Counted from the stretch's first letter, positions 8,426 to 18,985 are shown. The stretch: 28,387 bases of DNA from Saprolegnia diclina VS20 (GCF_000281045.1 NW_008246119.1:241023-269409); one strand, 5' to 3'. The notes: generated by a model not told the origin, from the letters alone. Numbers and translations: made by a program.

Positions 8426-11400
8426 CTAGGCGTCTTCTTGCATTGAGGACGCGTTGCGGCGCACGTAAAAGAGTACGTAAGCCTGCGCGGAAATCGCGTC
8501 TTCGGCCGACGTCGGGCTCGTCATGCTGTCGTTGAAGCTGTACCAGCGGCCGTTGCGCGGGTTCTTGGCCTTGGCCGTGTAGTGCCCGCCGCCGAGCCCG
8601 CCCGAGTGTTCGGAGACCGCGTACAAATCGTAGATGGCACCGCCCGTCGACGGCCCCACAACAAACTCCGACACGTCGAGGCCTACACCAGGAAGAGATA
8701 GGGTCTCCGAGTACGATCGAGGAGAGCAACCTGTGATTGGGAAGCGCACTAGTGTCGAGATCTTGTCGCGGTGCAAATGGTAGTGGCCTTGGTTGTACCG
8801 GAAGCGCTTGAGGTGCAAGAGCAGGATCGTCGGCAGCGAAAACAAGTCAAATTTTTTGAACGCGCGCACATGGGCCTTGCAGCGTGGGCAGTACCACGTG
8901 TCCTTCTCGCCGAGCTGTTCGCGCTCAGTAAACTTGGCAAAGCACGACCGCAAATCCAGTGCCGGGTCTCGTCGCGACCGGAGCTCGAGCGCCGACGGAT
9001 GCGTGTTGCGCTGGCGCGGCGCCGCGTCATTGTACCCGGTCTCGTATCTACACATCACGTTTTCGTATCTACCAACAGTGACGCACGAGCGTACCCGTCG
9101 GCCGTCCACTGCAGCGTAAACGTAAATGAACCGCGCACAATGTCGGCCGAGAGACCGTCGTCGGCGCTCTCGGGCAGATGGCGCTGGAGGTACTCGTCGA
9201 CGCGGGTGTTGGTCACGTGCAGCACGTACGGTCGCTCCGTACACGATGTTTTCACGACCCGTTGCACCGCGTGCGCGACCTTGGCGTGGATCTCGGCGAG
9301 CGACGCCGTCCTCGCAAACGAGACGAGCGCCGGGACTTGGAAGAGCCGCCGTTCAATGCGACGCATCTTGGCATGGTTGCTCACCGACGAGTACCGGAAG
9401 CTTGGAAACGTCGCATCGTTGTCGTCGTCGTCTTCAGGCTGACGAGCGTCGTCGCTCATGCTGCTCGGGGACCCGTCCGGTGACGGCATTTGGTGCTGGA
9501 CGGCCACAAGACACATGGCGCGGTCGCTTGGCGACGGCAAGTTGAGGTTCATCGACCCCGTCGACGTGGTCGCAAAGAGACTCGTGGACCGAAATTCGTA
9601 CGCGTCCAACGAGTGCTCAAGCTCGTACGCAACGATAGTGTCATGGGAGCTGTCGAGGATCAAGTCGGTGACGTCGGCGGCGTCAACACACACGCTCGCG
9701 ATGCGGTGGTTCTTGACGCGCGCGAGCAGGAGACGGTCGATGGGGATGCCCGAGACGGTACTCAACGCGGCCTTGGCATCGCCCATCGAGCCTTCTTTCG
9801 GGACCAAGAACCCATACTGCGTCGGTATGGCCCCGTCCGCGCCATAGACCGACACAAGGACTGATGTCTACGAGTGTCCATGAGATACATAGGATCTGAG
9901 ATCGCGTACCTCGTTGGGCAAGGGCAGAGAGAGACTCATGTATGGGTCAAACGTGATCGACTCGTGCTGGCACATGGGGCACGTCACATGGCTGCGCAGC
10001 TGACCCATAAAGTGGTCCGTAATGACCGAGTCGTTCCGGCGGAGATACTGCTGCCACGCTTCTTGCGCGACGACGACGTCTGGCCGGCCGTTGGCTTCAA
10101 TGGTTTCGGTCACTGGCTTTCGCAGCACGCGGTTGAGGTCTTCGTGGAGGCCGTCGAGGATGAAGCTCAAAACTTCCTGGCTGTCTTGTTGGTTGTAGCC
10201 TGCAAACGCGGGCGCGTACTCGCCAATGACGTACTTGAGGTCGGTGGGCGCCACGATATCAACTTCGCCCGACCAGAGCTGCTGCAAGAGCTTGGCGAAC
10301 GCGGATGCAATCTTGCCCGACATACCGAGAGGGTTGGCCGTGTTGATCTCCGACTCGTACACTGGCGAGCCCGACTCGGTTCTCGCCAAAAAGTAGTGCA
10401 GTAGCGGTGCCGAGTTGCTAAGGCACTGGAGCACGCTGTTGAGGAAGCACGTGTTGCCAAGGTTGCGCAGCCCGACGACGCCGACAACGTCCGGCTTGCG
10501 CTTTCCGTACGAGTACGACGACGACGAGTAGGACGACGACGAGTACGCCGACGACGACGACGGGCGACTGTACGAGGTTGACGACTGCATGTACGAGCCG
10601 GATGAGTGCCCAAACTGGGGGGCCGCAGCGACCGAGGGTGCCACCGGCAGCTTCTTGACGTGCTCGTGGGCCTTGGCGACGGCTTCGTTCGTGACGTCAA
10701 CGACCGCCGTCGAGCGCTCCTTGTCCATTTTGAAGTCGAGCTCAAGCTTGATTTGTCGGCCGTAACATAGCTTGCGGGGGTTGCCGCCGGGCCACGCAAG
10801 CGGCCACGGCTCGTCCTCAATCTCCGAGGACATGACGCGCGTGATCGTGGCAAGGACCCAATCGCGCGTGAGCCCTCGGTTCTCTTTCGGGCAGTAGTCG
10901 ACGTTGTCGCCCACGCAGAGACCTTCTCGCCAGCTTGTCGAGATCGTGTGCAGCGGTGCGAGACGGTCCGAGTGCAGCGGGATCTTCTCGTCAAACTTGG
11001 CGCTGTTCCAGCTGAGGTAGTGCACAATCACGTTGTCGCTGCTCACAGCGACCACTGATGCTTCGTACCTACGACGCTGTCTTAAAGGCGCGACAAGGAT
11101 CGCTGCCGTACCACTTGTTGCTCGAGTCTTTGGCGTCGATGTAGTCGCCAGGCGCCAGCAGATCGCGCCACCCGTTGGCTTGGACGTTGCTCATAAAATG
11201 GAGGCCGTTGCGCTTGTCGGACGGCGTCGCCTTGTCGTCGTACGACGTCTCGATGAGAAAGTAGCAGTAGTCTTCATCCTCGTCGTCCTCCGGCACTGGC
11301 AGCATCAAGTTGAGCTCCCCAGCCGTAAGGCTTGACGTTGCTTGCGCGAGGTTGCTTGACGGGTTGACGAGGGTGCTCCAGCTGGCGTCGTCGAGCCGCG

Positions 11401-11907
11401 ACTTGCCGCAGAGTCGGATTGACGCATTCCACGCCGCCTCGTTTCCTGCATGGTCCGTGCCCGCGAGCTCGGGAAAGAGCGTCGGGAACAACTGAGTAAT
11501 GTGGCTCCACACGATCGCCTTGAGCTCCGTGACCTCCATGGACGAGTCGATGAGGATGTGCACGAGCTTCCCGCTGCGCTGTCGCACCGGCGCCGGCGCA
11601 GTCATGCCATTGGACCAGTACCAGACCTATGGTTTCGATTGAGATGATGATCGAGATGCAAGCACAATGGTACCTGCGCCATGAGCGGGTAGAGCTCAAT
11701 CGTCTTGATCGCGTTGCGGCCACGGAGCACCACGTAGCGGGGGATCTCGACCTTGGGCTCGGGCAGCGCGTCCCACTCTTCTTGGTTGAGCAGCTGGAAG
11801 TCGACGCCCTCCATGAGGCCTCGGCGCAGGCCCGTGCCACTCGGCCCAAGGAGTGGCGGCCCGTCGGCGTCCGCCGGCGCCACGTAGAACACTTGGCCAA
11901 CCTCCAT
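8426..11907 (-). CDS. Ubiquitin-specific protease, USP4/USP15-like, six exons
   Basis: Complement exons are 11907-11674, 11626-11112, 11068-9910, 9867-9095, 9047-8731 and 8682-8426. They splice to 1084 residues, and all five introns (42-48 nt) keep frame. The N-terminus has a partial DUSP-like domain (to ~78), a ubiquitin-like part (~90-175), and a segment WYEASVVAV...VHYLSW that resembles Tudor/MBT-type repeats. A Ser/Tyr-rich linker spans 404-438. The peptidase C19 core has the Cys box [13 protein letters not shown] (Cys457), QQD at 543-545, two zinc-type CxxC pairs (613/616 and 947/950) and a His box GGGHYTA (His1033) with Asp1051. A ubiquitin-like insert (from ~640) splits the core, as in USP15-type enzymes. 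It should remove ubiquitin from proteins. The 11907 start follows an Inr-like element, but the frame stays open to 12426, so the DUSP N-terminus may be incomplete. Confidence 0.86.
10512..10562 (-). repeat. Short 15-bp coding tandem repeat (YSSSS)
   Basis: About three imperfect copies of a 15-base unit, read on the minus strand as TAC plus TCG/TCC codons, encode Tyr-Ser4 blocks in the linker just before the protease Cys box. It keeps the frame and probably varies in copy number between strains. Confidence 0.6.
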
Positions 11908-13309
11908 GCCGTTCGCAGCCAAATGGAATGTCCGGATAAGAATGCCGGATACGGCGGGGGTGGCGCGACGGCCACATACGTGGCGGCGCGTCCGGCCAAC
12001 GGGTCCTGCGTGATGGCCAAAGACGCGATGCAGAACGTCAATGGAGCCAAGCCAAGGACACGATGCGAATAAGACCGTATTTCTCTCGATGACGTCGATC
12101 GATGGCCTCCACGGGTGCTCTTCGGCGACGCTGGTCGGGACGCTTGGGGTCGGACACAGCGCTTCGTTCGCAGCATCGACGCTTTGCCTCACCAAGTACA
12201 TAGTTGAGCTTGCGGTCGCAAGTGATGGCGTCCTAGACTCTCTCGTCTCGGCGGTGGTTGGAGCGGTTCGTGCCAGGTGGAGCAATGAAAGCGTCGTCCA
12301 TGGCAACGAGCAGCAAGAGGACTCCACGGTCTCTCGTAGTACAATGGTGCTCTCTAAAAGCTCAGTAGGTACTATGTGGTGGTGCGCAATCTCTTTCACA
12401 CCGGAAGATGCTGCGCGAGGGTCCAACTCCCAGCAGCTTCCTTGTGTCCTTGGCTTGGTCGACCATAGGGAGCGCCATGCATAGTTGCAACGGTACAGGA
12501 CTCTGCGCCGTCGCGATCGAGCATCCTAGACCGCGAACGATCAACGATCGCTCGCCCCAAGTACGCGCTGTCAGCAGGTTGCTTGTGTCGCCAACGTGAA
12601 ATGCTTGCGTTGACCCTGCAACACCTTTGCCGAGACGGCCAGCGTCGTCCCTTGTAACTTGCATCCACGCAGACCTCGACGCCGAGCTGCGAGACGACCG
12701 AACGTTAGCGCAGCGCGAGGCAGGGCGTGCTCGCTATCAGCGTGGACAACGTCCTCGACCAAGAAGAGCTCGATGCGAGGTGCTCGCAAGCGGCTACATT
12801 GTGAACAACGTGGCCACCGATGGATGCAGTCGTGGGCTCCACCTTGGTCACGGTATCGGTCCACGCTGACGTCGATGGTCACGCCGTAGGTCGTTGAATT
12901 CGAGCGGCTAACGCACGGCCGTCGCGGCTCTGCTCTGGTACATGTGCAGTGCGCATATGATTGCTGCTGGAGCCAGAGGGTCGGGCGCGCTCGCAATGTC
13001 GGCAATACTTATAGCATGAAGGGCTCAAGGGTGCGTAGGTGCGCTCTTGCGGCCGATGCATGAAGTGGCGTCGACTCGCATACGCCTGGAGCAGCGAGCC
13101 TGGAGGACGATCCTGCCGAGGCCGCCCGCTGATGGTTGTTGAACCGAAGATCCGCCCACCGTGGGATATAAATTCGTAGGCATTGTAAAATAAATGTTAT
13201 CTTGCGCTTTGTAGCTAACGGTGTGAAATACAATAAAATAGTGGTGGCGACTGGGAATTCTATTATCGCTTCGACGTTTTTGAACACGCCAACATCGGAC
13301 GGGCGAGCG
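11908..13309. other. 1.4-kb divergent region without a confident gene
   Basis: The region lies between the divergent protease and kinase-fusion starts. All frames break often. Short protein-like pieces occur in shifting minus-strand frames between about 12560 and 12910 (for example VTIDVSVD, IELFLVEDVVHADSEH and GRLGKGVAGSTQAFHVGDTS), which could be a decayed gene or chance. The frame of protease exon 1 stays open from 11907 back to 12426, so extra 5' coding sequence is possible. The final 150 bases before 13310 turn AT-rich (around AATAAAATAG) and look promoter-like. No RNA gene was seen. Confidence 0.5.
11919..11934 (-). promoter_or_regulatory. Inr/FPR-like element of the ubiquitin protease gene
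   Basis: On the minus strand GGACATTCCATTTGG combines an Inr-like ACATTCC with a flanking-element-like CATTTGG. It lies 12-27 bases upstream of the ATG at 11907 and was part of the reason for choosing that start. Confidence 0.35.
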
Positions 13310-16300
13310 ATGACGGAGCGCAGGTTCACACTCCGGAACGAGGCCGATGGCGACGCGTCGCAGGCGGCGCATAGCATCGTGCGCTTCCTGCCGCCCCCGG
13401 CCGTCGCCGACGCCAACGCATTCGAAGAGCGCGGCCGCGTCCACGCGACCATGGCTATGTCGCTCGCCGACCAGCGATCTTTCGCCGATGTGCTTGCGCA
13501 GTTGACGTTGCTCACGGTCGTTGCGCCGCTGCCCAAGTGGCGGGGCGTTGGCATCGTTCACGTCGGCGACTGGGGCCCCCACGCCGTACAGCTCGCTGCC
13601 GACCAATTGCATGAAACGGACCAAGTGCGCTTGACGCTGTCGTGCGATTGTTTGCCAGACGCTGCGACCTCGCCCGACGACGAGCGCTCGACCTTGTACC
13701 GCGTGCTCTTGACGCTGCAAGAGCAGCTGCAGCCTGAGGAGGCCGTGCCCGAGCGTCCGCGCCGCGTCAACAGCACGTTTGAGCGCGACTCGCCCGACAC
13801 GAGCGACGAAGAGAAAGGCCACGGGACGTCGCCGCCGCCGCACCACCGCACGCCGCGACGGTCCGAGTCGGCGCCTGTCTACAACGAGCCGCCGACGCCG
13901 CCGTTCGAAGACCTCCCCGTGACCCGCGCTCGCTCCAATACCGTGCGGTACTTGCTCTCGAGCCGCGAAGGCTGGGGCGGCATTGCGTTCGAGGGCTACT
14001 TGAACAAGAAGGGCGACCTCCTCGCGGCGTGGAAGTCGTGCTACTGCGTCCTCGAAGGCAAGACGCTCGCCGTCTACGAGTCGCGCGAGGACTTCATCGC
14101 TGACGTCGGGCTCAAAGTGCGCATGCTGCTGCTGGCGGTGGACGAGGAGAACGGCGCCAAGGCCAACGGCTTTAGCATTCGCACCGAGGGACACAAGGTG
14201 CAGCACATGGCGTCACGCACGGCGTTTGAACGCGACCAGTGGATCCGCGCCATCAAGGTACACCACTTCTTCGCTTCGCTCTTCCCTTCTTACATGTACG
14301 ATGCAATGGCTTCTAGATCCAGCTCGTCCAGTACACGCAGCAAGTGGGGACCAAGGGTGGTCCGATGACGCCGACGACGCCGCATGTTGCATTTGCGTCG
14401 CAGGCGATCGACGTACCAGTGTTTTACACGCTCTTGAGCAGCCTCTTGCGCGAAGAGATTGCGGATTTTCCGATTTTGTGCCGGAATATCCACCCGGACG
14501 TCCTCTTGACGAGCAATTACCCGCCGATTGTACCGTTCTGGGGCCAGTACCGGCGCTACGACGGCCTCCTTTTGTACATTTCGGCGATCCTCGAGACGGT
14601 CGACGTCGAGTCGTTTGAGATGGCCGACATTGTCGAGCTCATTCCCGAGTCGTCCGAGTGTGCGACGCCGGACGAAGCCGCGATCCCGTACAAGAAGCGC
14701 CTCGTCGTCACGGGCAAGGAGACGTTTTCCATCAAGAACATGGACCCACCGCGGAAGATCACACAGCTCTTTGTCCACGAACTGTGGCTCGACTACAAGG
14801 ACCGCCTCGTGCGGTGGCACATCAACGGCGACTCGGTCGTGCTCTCGGTCGCCTTTGACGCCTGCGACAAGGTGCGTCTTCATTCCGTCATCTCAGACGT
14901 AACCATCATGGGACGGTAGGGCAAGGGTCTCCGGCTCATGCTGCCTGGCGAGACGAGCGCGATCCAACAGGCCATTCCTCCTGGCAACTTTTACGTCCAA
15001 GTTCTCAAAGCGCAGTCGCTTGGGCTCCAGGACGCTGGCGACGCCAAGGCCACCGGGGTCTACGTGCGCTGCGTCGTTGTCGAGGGCACGCACGTCGAGC
15101 GCACATTTGACGGCCTCGACGGGTACCTCGCAAGCAGCTCGGACACATCGCCGTCCAAAGACGACGGGATGACCAAGCCGACGAAAGCGACGCGTCTCCT
15201 TCGCGGCTTGCAGCGCGCGACAGGCACGAGCATTGAGCGGCCGTACGCCCCGTACGGCGACAAGAGCGGGTGCGTCACGTCGATATCGACGCACAAGCCG
15301 CAGAAGGACGTCGAGTGGAACTCGAACTTGCGCCTCGGGTTTCCGGGCTGTCCACGCGGCAGCCACTATGTGCTCAAGATTGAGATCTACCAGAGCCGCT
15401 TTATGATGCACGACGTGCTCATTGGCGTTTGCAAGGTCAACTTGTCGCCGCACATGGCGCTCACGACTGCGTCGGCCGAGGCCAAAGCCAACGGCGCCCT
15501 CCCCCGCTGGTACAACCTCTGCGACATTTACCACGACTGCAAAGAGTGGTGGGCGCCGCCGACGGTCTTCCGCGGGCGTCTCCAACTGGCGATTGTGTAC
15601 GCACCGAGCCACACCCCGGGCGCGACGATGCTGCCGTCACCCGTTGAAACGACGGCCACCGACACGACCGAGACGCTGCGCGAATACTTTAGGTACAGCG
15701 TCCTATCTTCTCCTACGGCATTGGACGCCTAAGAACGTAGTACCCAAGAGTCCAAGAACATCCCGACACCGCCCAACCCGCAGCACCAAAACCTCTTTGG
15801 CCTGGGCATGCCGTCACTGATCCGGTTTACGTCCAACCCGCACGCGCCGCCCGAGATGCTCCGTGACAACCACATCGTCATGGCCAAAAAGACGGCGTTC
15901 GACATGCCCGTGCGCTACCAGCTCATCAAGGTCCTCGGCTCGGGCAGCTACGGCGAGGTGATTGCAGCGAGCGACACGGAGACAGGCGCGTCGGTTGCGA
16001 TCAAGAAGATTCCCCAAGCGTTCCGCGAACTCTTGGACACGAAGCGCATTTTACGGGAAATGTGCTTGCTCCGGCAGCTCAAACACCCGCACTTGATTCG
16101 ACTCTGGGACGTACTGCGGCCGCCCCGCTGCGCCGAAATGGAGGACATTTACCTTGTGACGGACCTCATGGAGGCCGATCTGCACCGCATCATCCACTCG
16201 ACACAGACGCTCAGCGACGAGCACGTCGCGTACCTCATGTACCAGATCTTCCGTTCGCTCAAGTATTTGCACTCGGCCAACATTGCCCACCGCGACCTCA

Positions 16301-17111
16301 AGCCCTCGAACGTCCTCCTCACGACGCAGTGCGAAGTCAAGGTGACGTGATGACACGTATATACACGTGTGACTCACAGCGACGTAGCTCTGCGATCTTG
16401 GCCTTGCACGGTCGCTTGGCACGACGGTCCGCGAGATCCACAACGACTTGACCGAATACGTCGTGACGCGCTGGTACCGGGCCCCCGAAGTCCTCCTCGA
16501 CGGGTCTCGGTACGGCATTTCGCTCGACATGTGGTCGGCCGGCTGCATCATGGTACGTTTCGACGGAGATGACGCGTACTATACAACTACGATCTTAGGC
16601 CGAGATGCTGGGCCGGAAGCCGCTCTTTCCGGGCTCGAGCACCATCACGCAGCTCGGCAAGATCTTCAACGTGCTCGGGACGCCGCCGCCGTCGTACGTG
16701 GACAAGATGATCAAGCCCGCTGCAAAGAAGTGGGTCCAGCGCCAGCGGCCTCGGACCGCGATTCCATTTTCCGAGATTTACCCGCAGACGAACGCATTGG
16801 CGCTCGACTTGCTCACGAAGCTGCTCACGATCGACCCAGAGGAGCGGATTTCTGCGTCGGACGCGCTGCAGCACCCGTACATCACGTCATTGGGCCTATT
16901 GGCGGACGACGCGGTCGACACGTTTGTCGGCGTCATTGACGCGTCGCACGAAGTCGTGCCCGAGGTCAAGGCGGCGATGCAAGAGGCGGTATTTGAGCAG
17001 GTGTGCATTTTCCACCCGGAAGCGGTCGAGGCCGAGAAGCTACTGCACGCGCAAGACGTCCAGTTCCGCGTGAGTCCGCACAGCGGCCAGTTGAAGCCAA
17101 CTAAGTGGTAA
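13310..17111 (+). CDS. PH - NTF2-like - C2-like - MAP kinase fusion, six exons
   Basis: Exons are 13310-14257, 14317-14871, 14920-15692, 15741-16341, 16388-16552 and 16599-17111. They give 1184 residues, and all five introns (46-59 nt) keep frame. Residues 1-220 are unassigned and end in a Pro/Ser linker with basophilic sites (RRSES, RARSNT). A PH domain follows at ~225-322 (GYLNKKG...WIRAIK). An NTF2/SnoaL-like domain spans ~349-498 ([12 protein letters not shown]...[10 protein letters not shown]), and a C2-like domain ~525-727 ([13 protein letters not shown]...[11 protein letters not shown]). The MAP kinase starts near 818: Gly loop GSGSYGEV, Lys847, HRDLKPSN (Asp944), DLG (962-964, usual DFG), activation loop TEY (981-983) and RWYRAPE. 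The TEY loop predicts ERK-type activation by a MAPK kinase; PH and C2 suggest membrane recruitment. The C2-kinase junction rests on the intron 15693-15740; without it there would be two genes, with a kinase ATG at 15808. Confidence 0.8.
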
Positions 17112-17555
17112 GAGGTTCCCGGTTCCGTCCACTGTTTCAAATTGCAGAGGCAAACAGCAATCTCAATGAAACGTACCAATCGCATTACACCTTGACGCGG
17201 ATTGGTCGAAATCCAGTCGGGGACTGGCGACCCGGGGGGGGCTACTGGCCCGTCGAATGGCGTCAGGCGCGCTGATTGGCCAGCGTTGTATCCAATGGGC
17301 GACCATCGCATACGAACGCCAAGTGGTTTTTCAAAACGTTGAACCCACCGTGGTCGTACAGTGGACGTAGCGATCTTTCCCTCCCACGCACGTAATTCCC
17401 TCTCAAAGAGCATGCGAATCTTATCGAGTTTAAAAGGCATAGGGGGGTTTCCAACTGATTTGCGGGTGGGGGCCCCATAAAAATAGAAAATTCGAACGCG
17501 CTAGGCGGCGACAGTAGCTGTTGTGAAACGGAAGCCACAGGCCAAATCGTCGAGG
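17112..17555. other. Spacer before the zinc-finger gene
   Basis: These 444 bases hold four CCAAT-type pentamers (listed separately), a run of eight G at 17234-17241 and an AT-rich TATA-like CCATAAAAATAG near 17475. No coding segment was seen. Confidence 0.55.
17176..17296 (+). promoter_or_regulatory. Cluster of four CCAAT boxes upstream of the C2H2 gene
   Basis: CCAAT occurs at 17176-17180 and 17292-17296 and its reverse, ATTGG, at 17201-17205 and 17275-17279, all within 121 bases. Such clusters usually bind NF-Y-type factors. The function here is inferred. Confidence 0.4.
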
Positions 17556-18830
17556 ATGGCAGACCAGGTCAAGATGAAGAGCCACCACCGGCGGCAGATC
17601 CCGGACTGGGAGCGCAAGTTCCAGTGCCCCCATCCGCTGTGCGGGAAGCGCTTCACGCGCAAGTTCTCGATGACCGAGCACATCAAGACGCACACGGGCG
17701 ACAAGCCGCACGAGTGCACGGCCAAGGGCTGCGGCAAGAAGTTCACGACCGCCGGCAACCTCGCGCGCCACCGCAAGATCCACGACTGCGCGGCGAAGGA
17801 GGCCTCGAGCAACAACGAGACGTCGCCGTCCTCGACCAAGTCGTCGGCCGACGACTTTCACCCGCCGATGGACAAGGCGCAGCTGGCGCGCCGCCGCTTC
17901 TCGGTGCCGACGACGTCGGCCGATTTTTTCACACAGTACAAGCCCGCGCAGAGCGCGCTCCTCTTTGCGGATCCGTCGACCATTCTCCAAAACAAGATCG
18001 AGGCGACGCGTAACTTTGAGACGGGCGCGACCGACGCGGCCGAAAAGATGGGCCGCTTTGCACCGCCGCAATGGATGGGCGTCGACCTCGCCAACACACA
18101 CCCGATCCCGTACCGGCCGCCGACGCACCAGCCACCGATGGCCCACCCGCGCAGCCAAAGCCTCACGCACGCCCAGCTGAGCTCGCAGCTCCAGGCGTTC
18201 CAGGCCAGCCTCCGCTTCGATCCGTCCACGTCGTACGCCGGGTCGCCGCACCGGATAAACATTGACACGCTGCTGCAAGACCCGGACGAGATGGACGACA
18301 TCAAGGAAGAGGACGACGAGCATTTGCTCAACAACAACGCCAACAACAACGCGATGCTGTGCACGCCCAACCCGATGCTGCTGCCCAACGCGCCCGGCGC
18401 CGGCCTTGGACGTACGATTCTTTCTGCAATATGGGTACGCATGGGTGCTAATGGTCGATGCTACTGTGTAGTGGGCATGTCGTTCGAGCCGCAAAAACCC
18501 ATGGGAATGCACCTCGCGGCGCCGCCCGCCGACGCTTTTGACACGTACGCGCCGACGCCGGAGCTCGATTTCGAAGACTCTGAAATCATCCAAATGCTGA
18601 TTTCGGATCGGTCCGACGACGAAGTGCTCTCGCCCTCGTACAGCAGCAGCGAAAACAACAGCCACAGCCAGAACCACAGCCAGAACGAGTACCTCACGAC
18701 GACGTCGAGCATGATGTTTGACATGCCGCCCGAGTGGCACCAGAAGACCGAGGCGTACCGGTCGTCGACGCCCGCCACGTACACGACCACGAACGGCGTT
18801 GCCACTGGCCTCAACTATTGCTCGGCATGA
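17556..18830 (+). CDS. C2H2 zinc-finger protein, two fingers, likely transcription factor
   Basis: Exons 17556-18411 and 18472-18830 give 404 residues. Two adjacent TFIIIA-type fingers lie at the N-terminus, C24-x4-C...H42-x3-H46 and C54-x4-C...H72-x3-H76. They are joined by TGDKPHE, a variant of the TGEKP linker that favours sequence-specific DNA binding. The remainder is low-complexity: Ser/Thr stretches, an Asn-rich tract (NNNANNN), acidic patches (EMDDIKEEDDE; LDFEDSEIIQ) and a His/Ser/Asn/Gln tract, all typical of disordered activation regions. The intron is 60 nt, in frame and free of stops, so a retained form would have 424 residues. The frame is open to a GTG at 17523, but ATG 17556 is the first methionine. 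Target genes are unknown. Confidence 0.84.
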   Translation: MADQVKMKSHHRRQIPDWERKFQCPHPLCGKRFTRKFSMTEHIKTHTGDKPHECTAKGCGKKFTTAGNLARHRKIHDCAAKEASSNNETSPSSTKSSADDFHPPMDKAQLARRRFSVPTTSADFFTQYKPAQSALLFADPSTILQNKIEATRNFETGATDAAEKMGRFAPPQWMGVDLANTHPIPYRPPTHQPPMAHPRSQSLTHAQLSSQLQAFQASLRFDPSTSYAGSPHRINIDTLLQDPDEMDDIKEEDDEHLLNNNANNNAMLCTPNPMLLPNAPGAGLGRTILSAIWVRMGANGRCYCVVGMSFEPQKPMGMHLAAPPADAFDTYAPTPELDFEDSEIIQMLISDRSDDEVLSPSYSSSENNSHSQNHSQNEYLTTTSSMMFDMPPEWHQKTEAYRSSTPATYTTTNGVATGLNYCSA

Positions 18831-18985
18831 ACACCCCATACTACTACAACTACAACTACGACTCGTCGATTTATATATAAACAAAAAACATGCTATTTTG
18901 TGCACAACTCGTCGTCGGCTGCGGGCGATTGGGCGTGTGATCGTTCGTGTTGACGGGATGGTCAACGGCCTGATAGCAAATGTGG

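Noticed and set aside
11069-11111. Apparent frameshift in the ubiquitin protease
   Set aside because: A 43-nt intron with GTACGG...CGTAG borders restores the frame and yields a continuous WYEASVVAV segment, so no break is needed. A 40-nt alternative with a GTCGCG donor was less typical.
13025-14206. 393-codon minus-strand frame overlapping the kinase-fusion gene
   Set aside because: It is antisense to the exon encoding the PH domain, has no motifs, and the sense strand is clearly coding.
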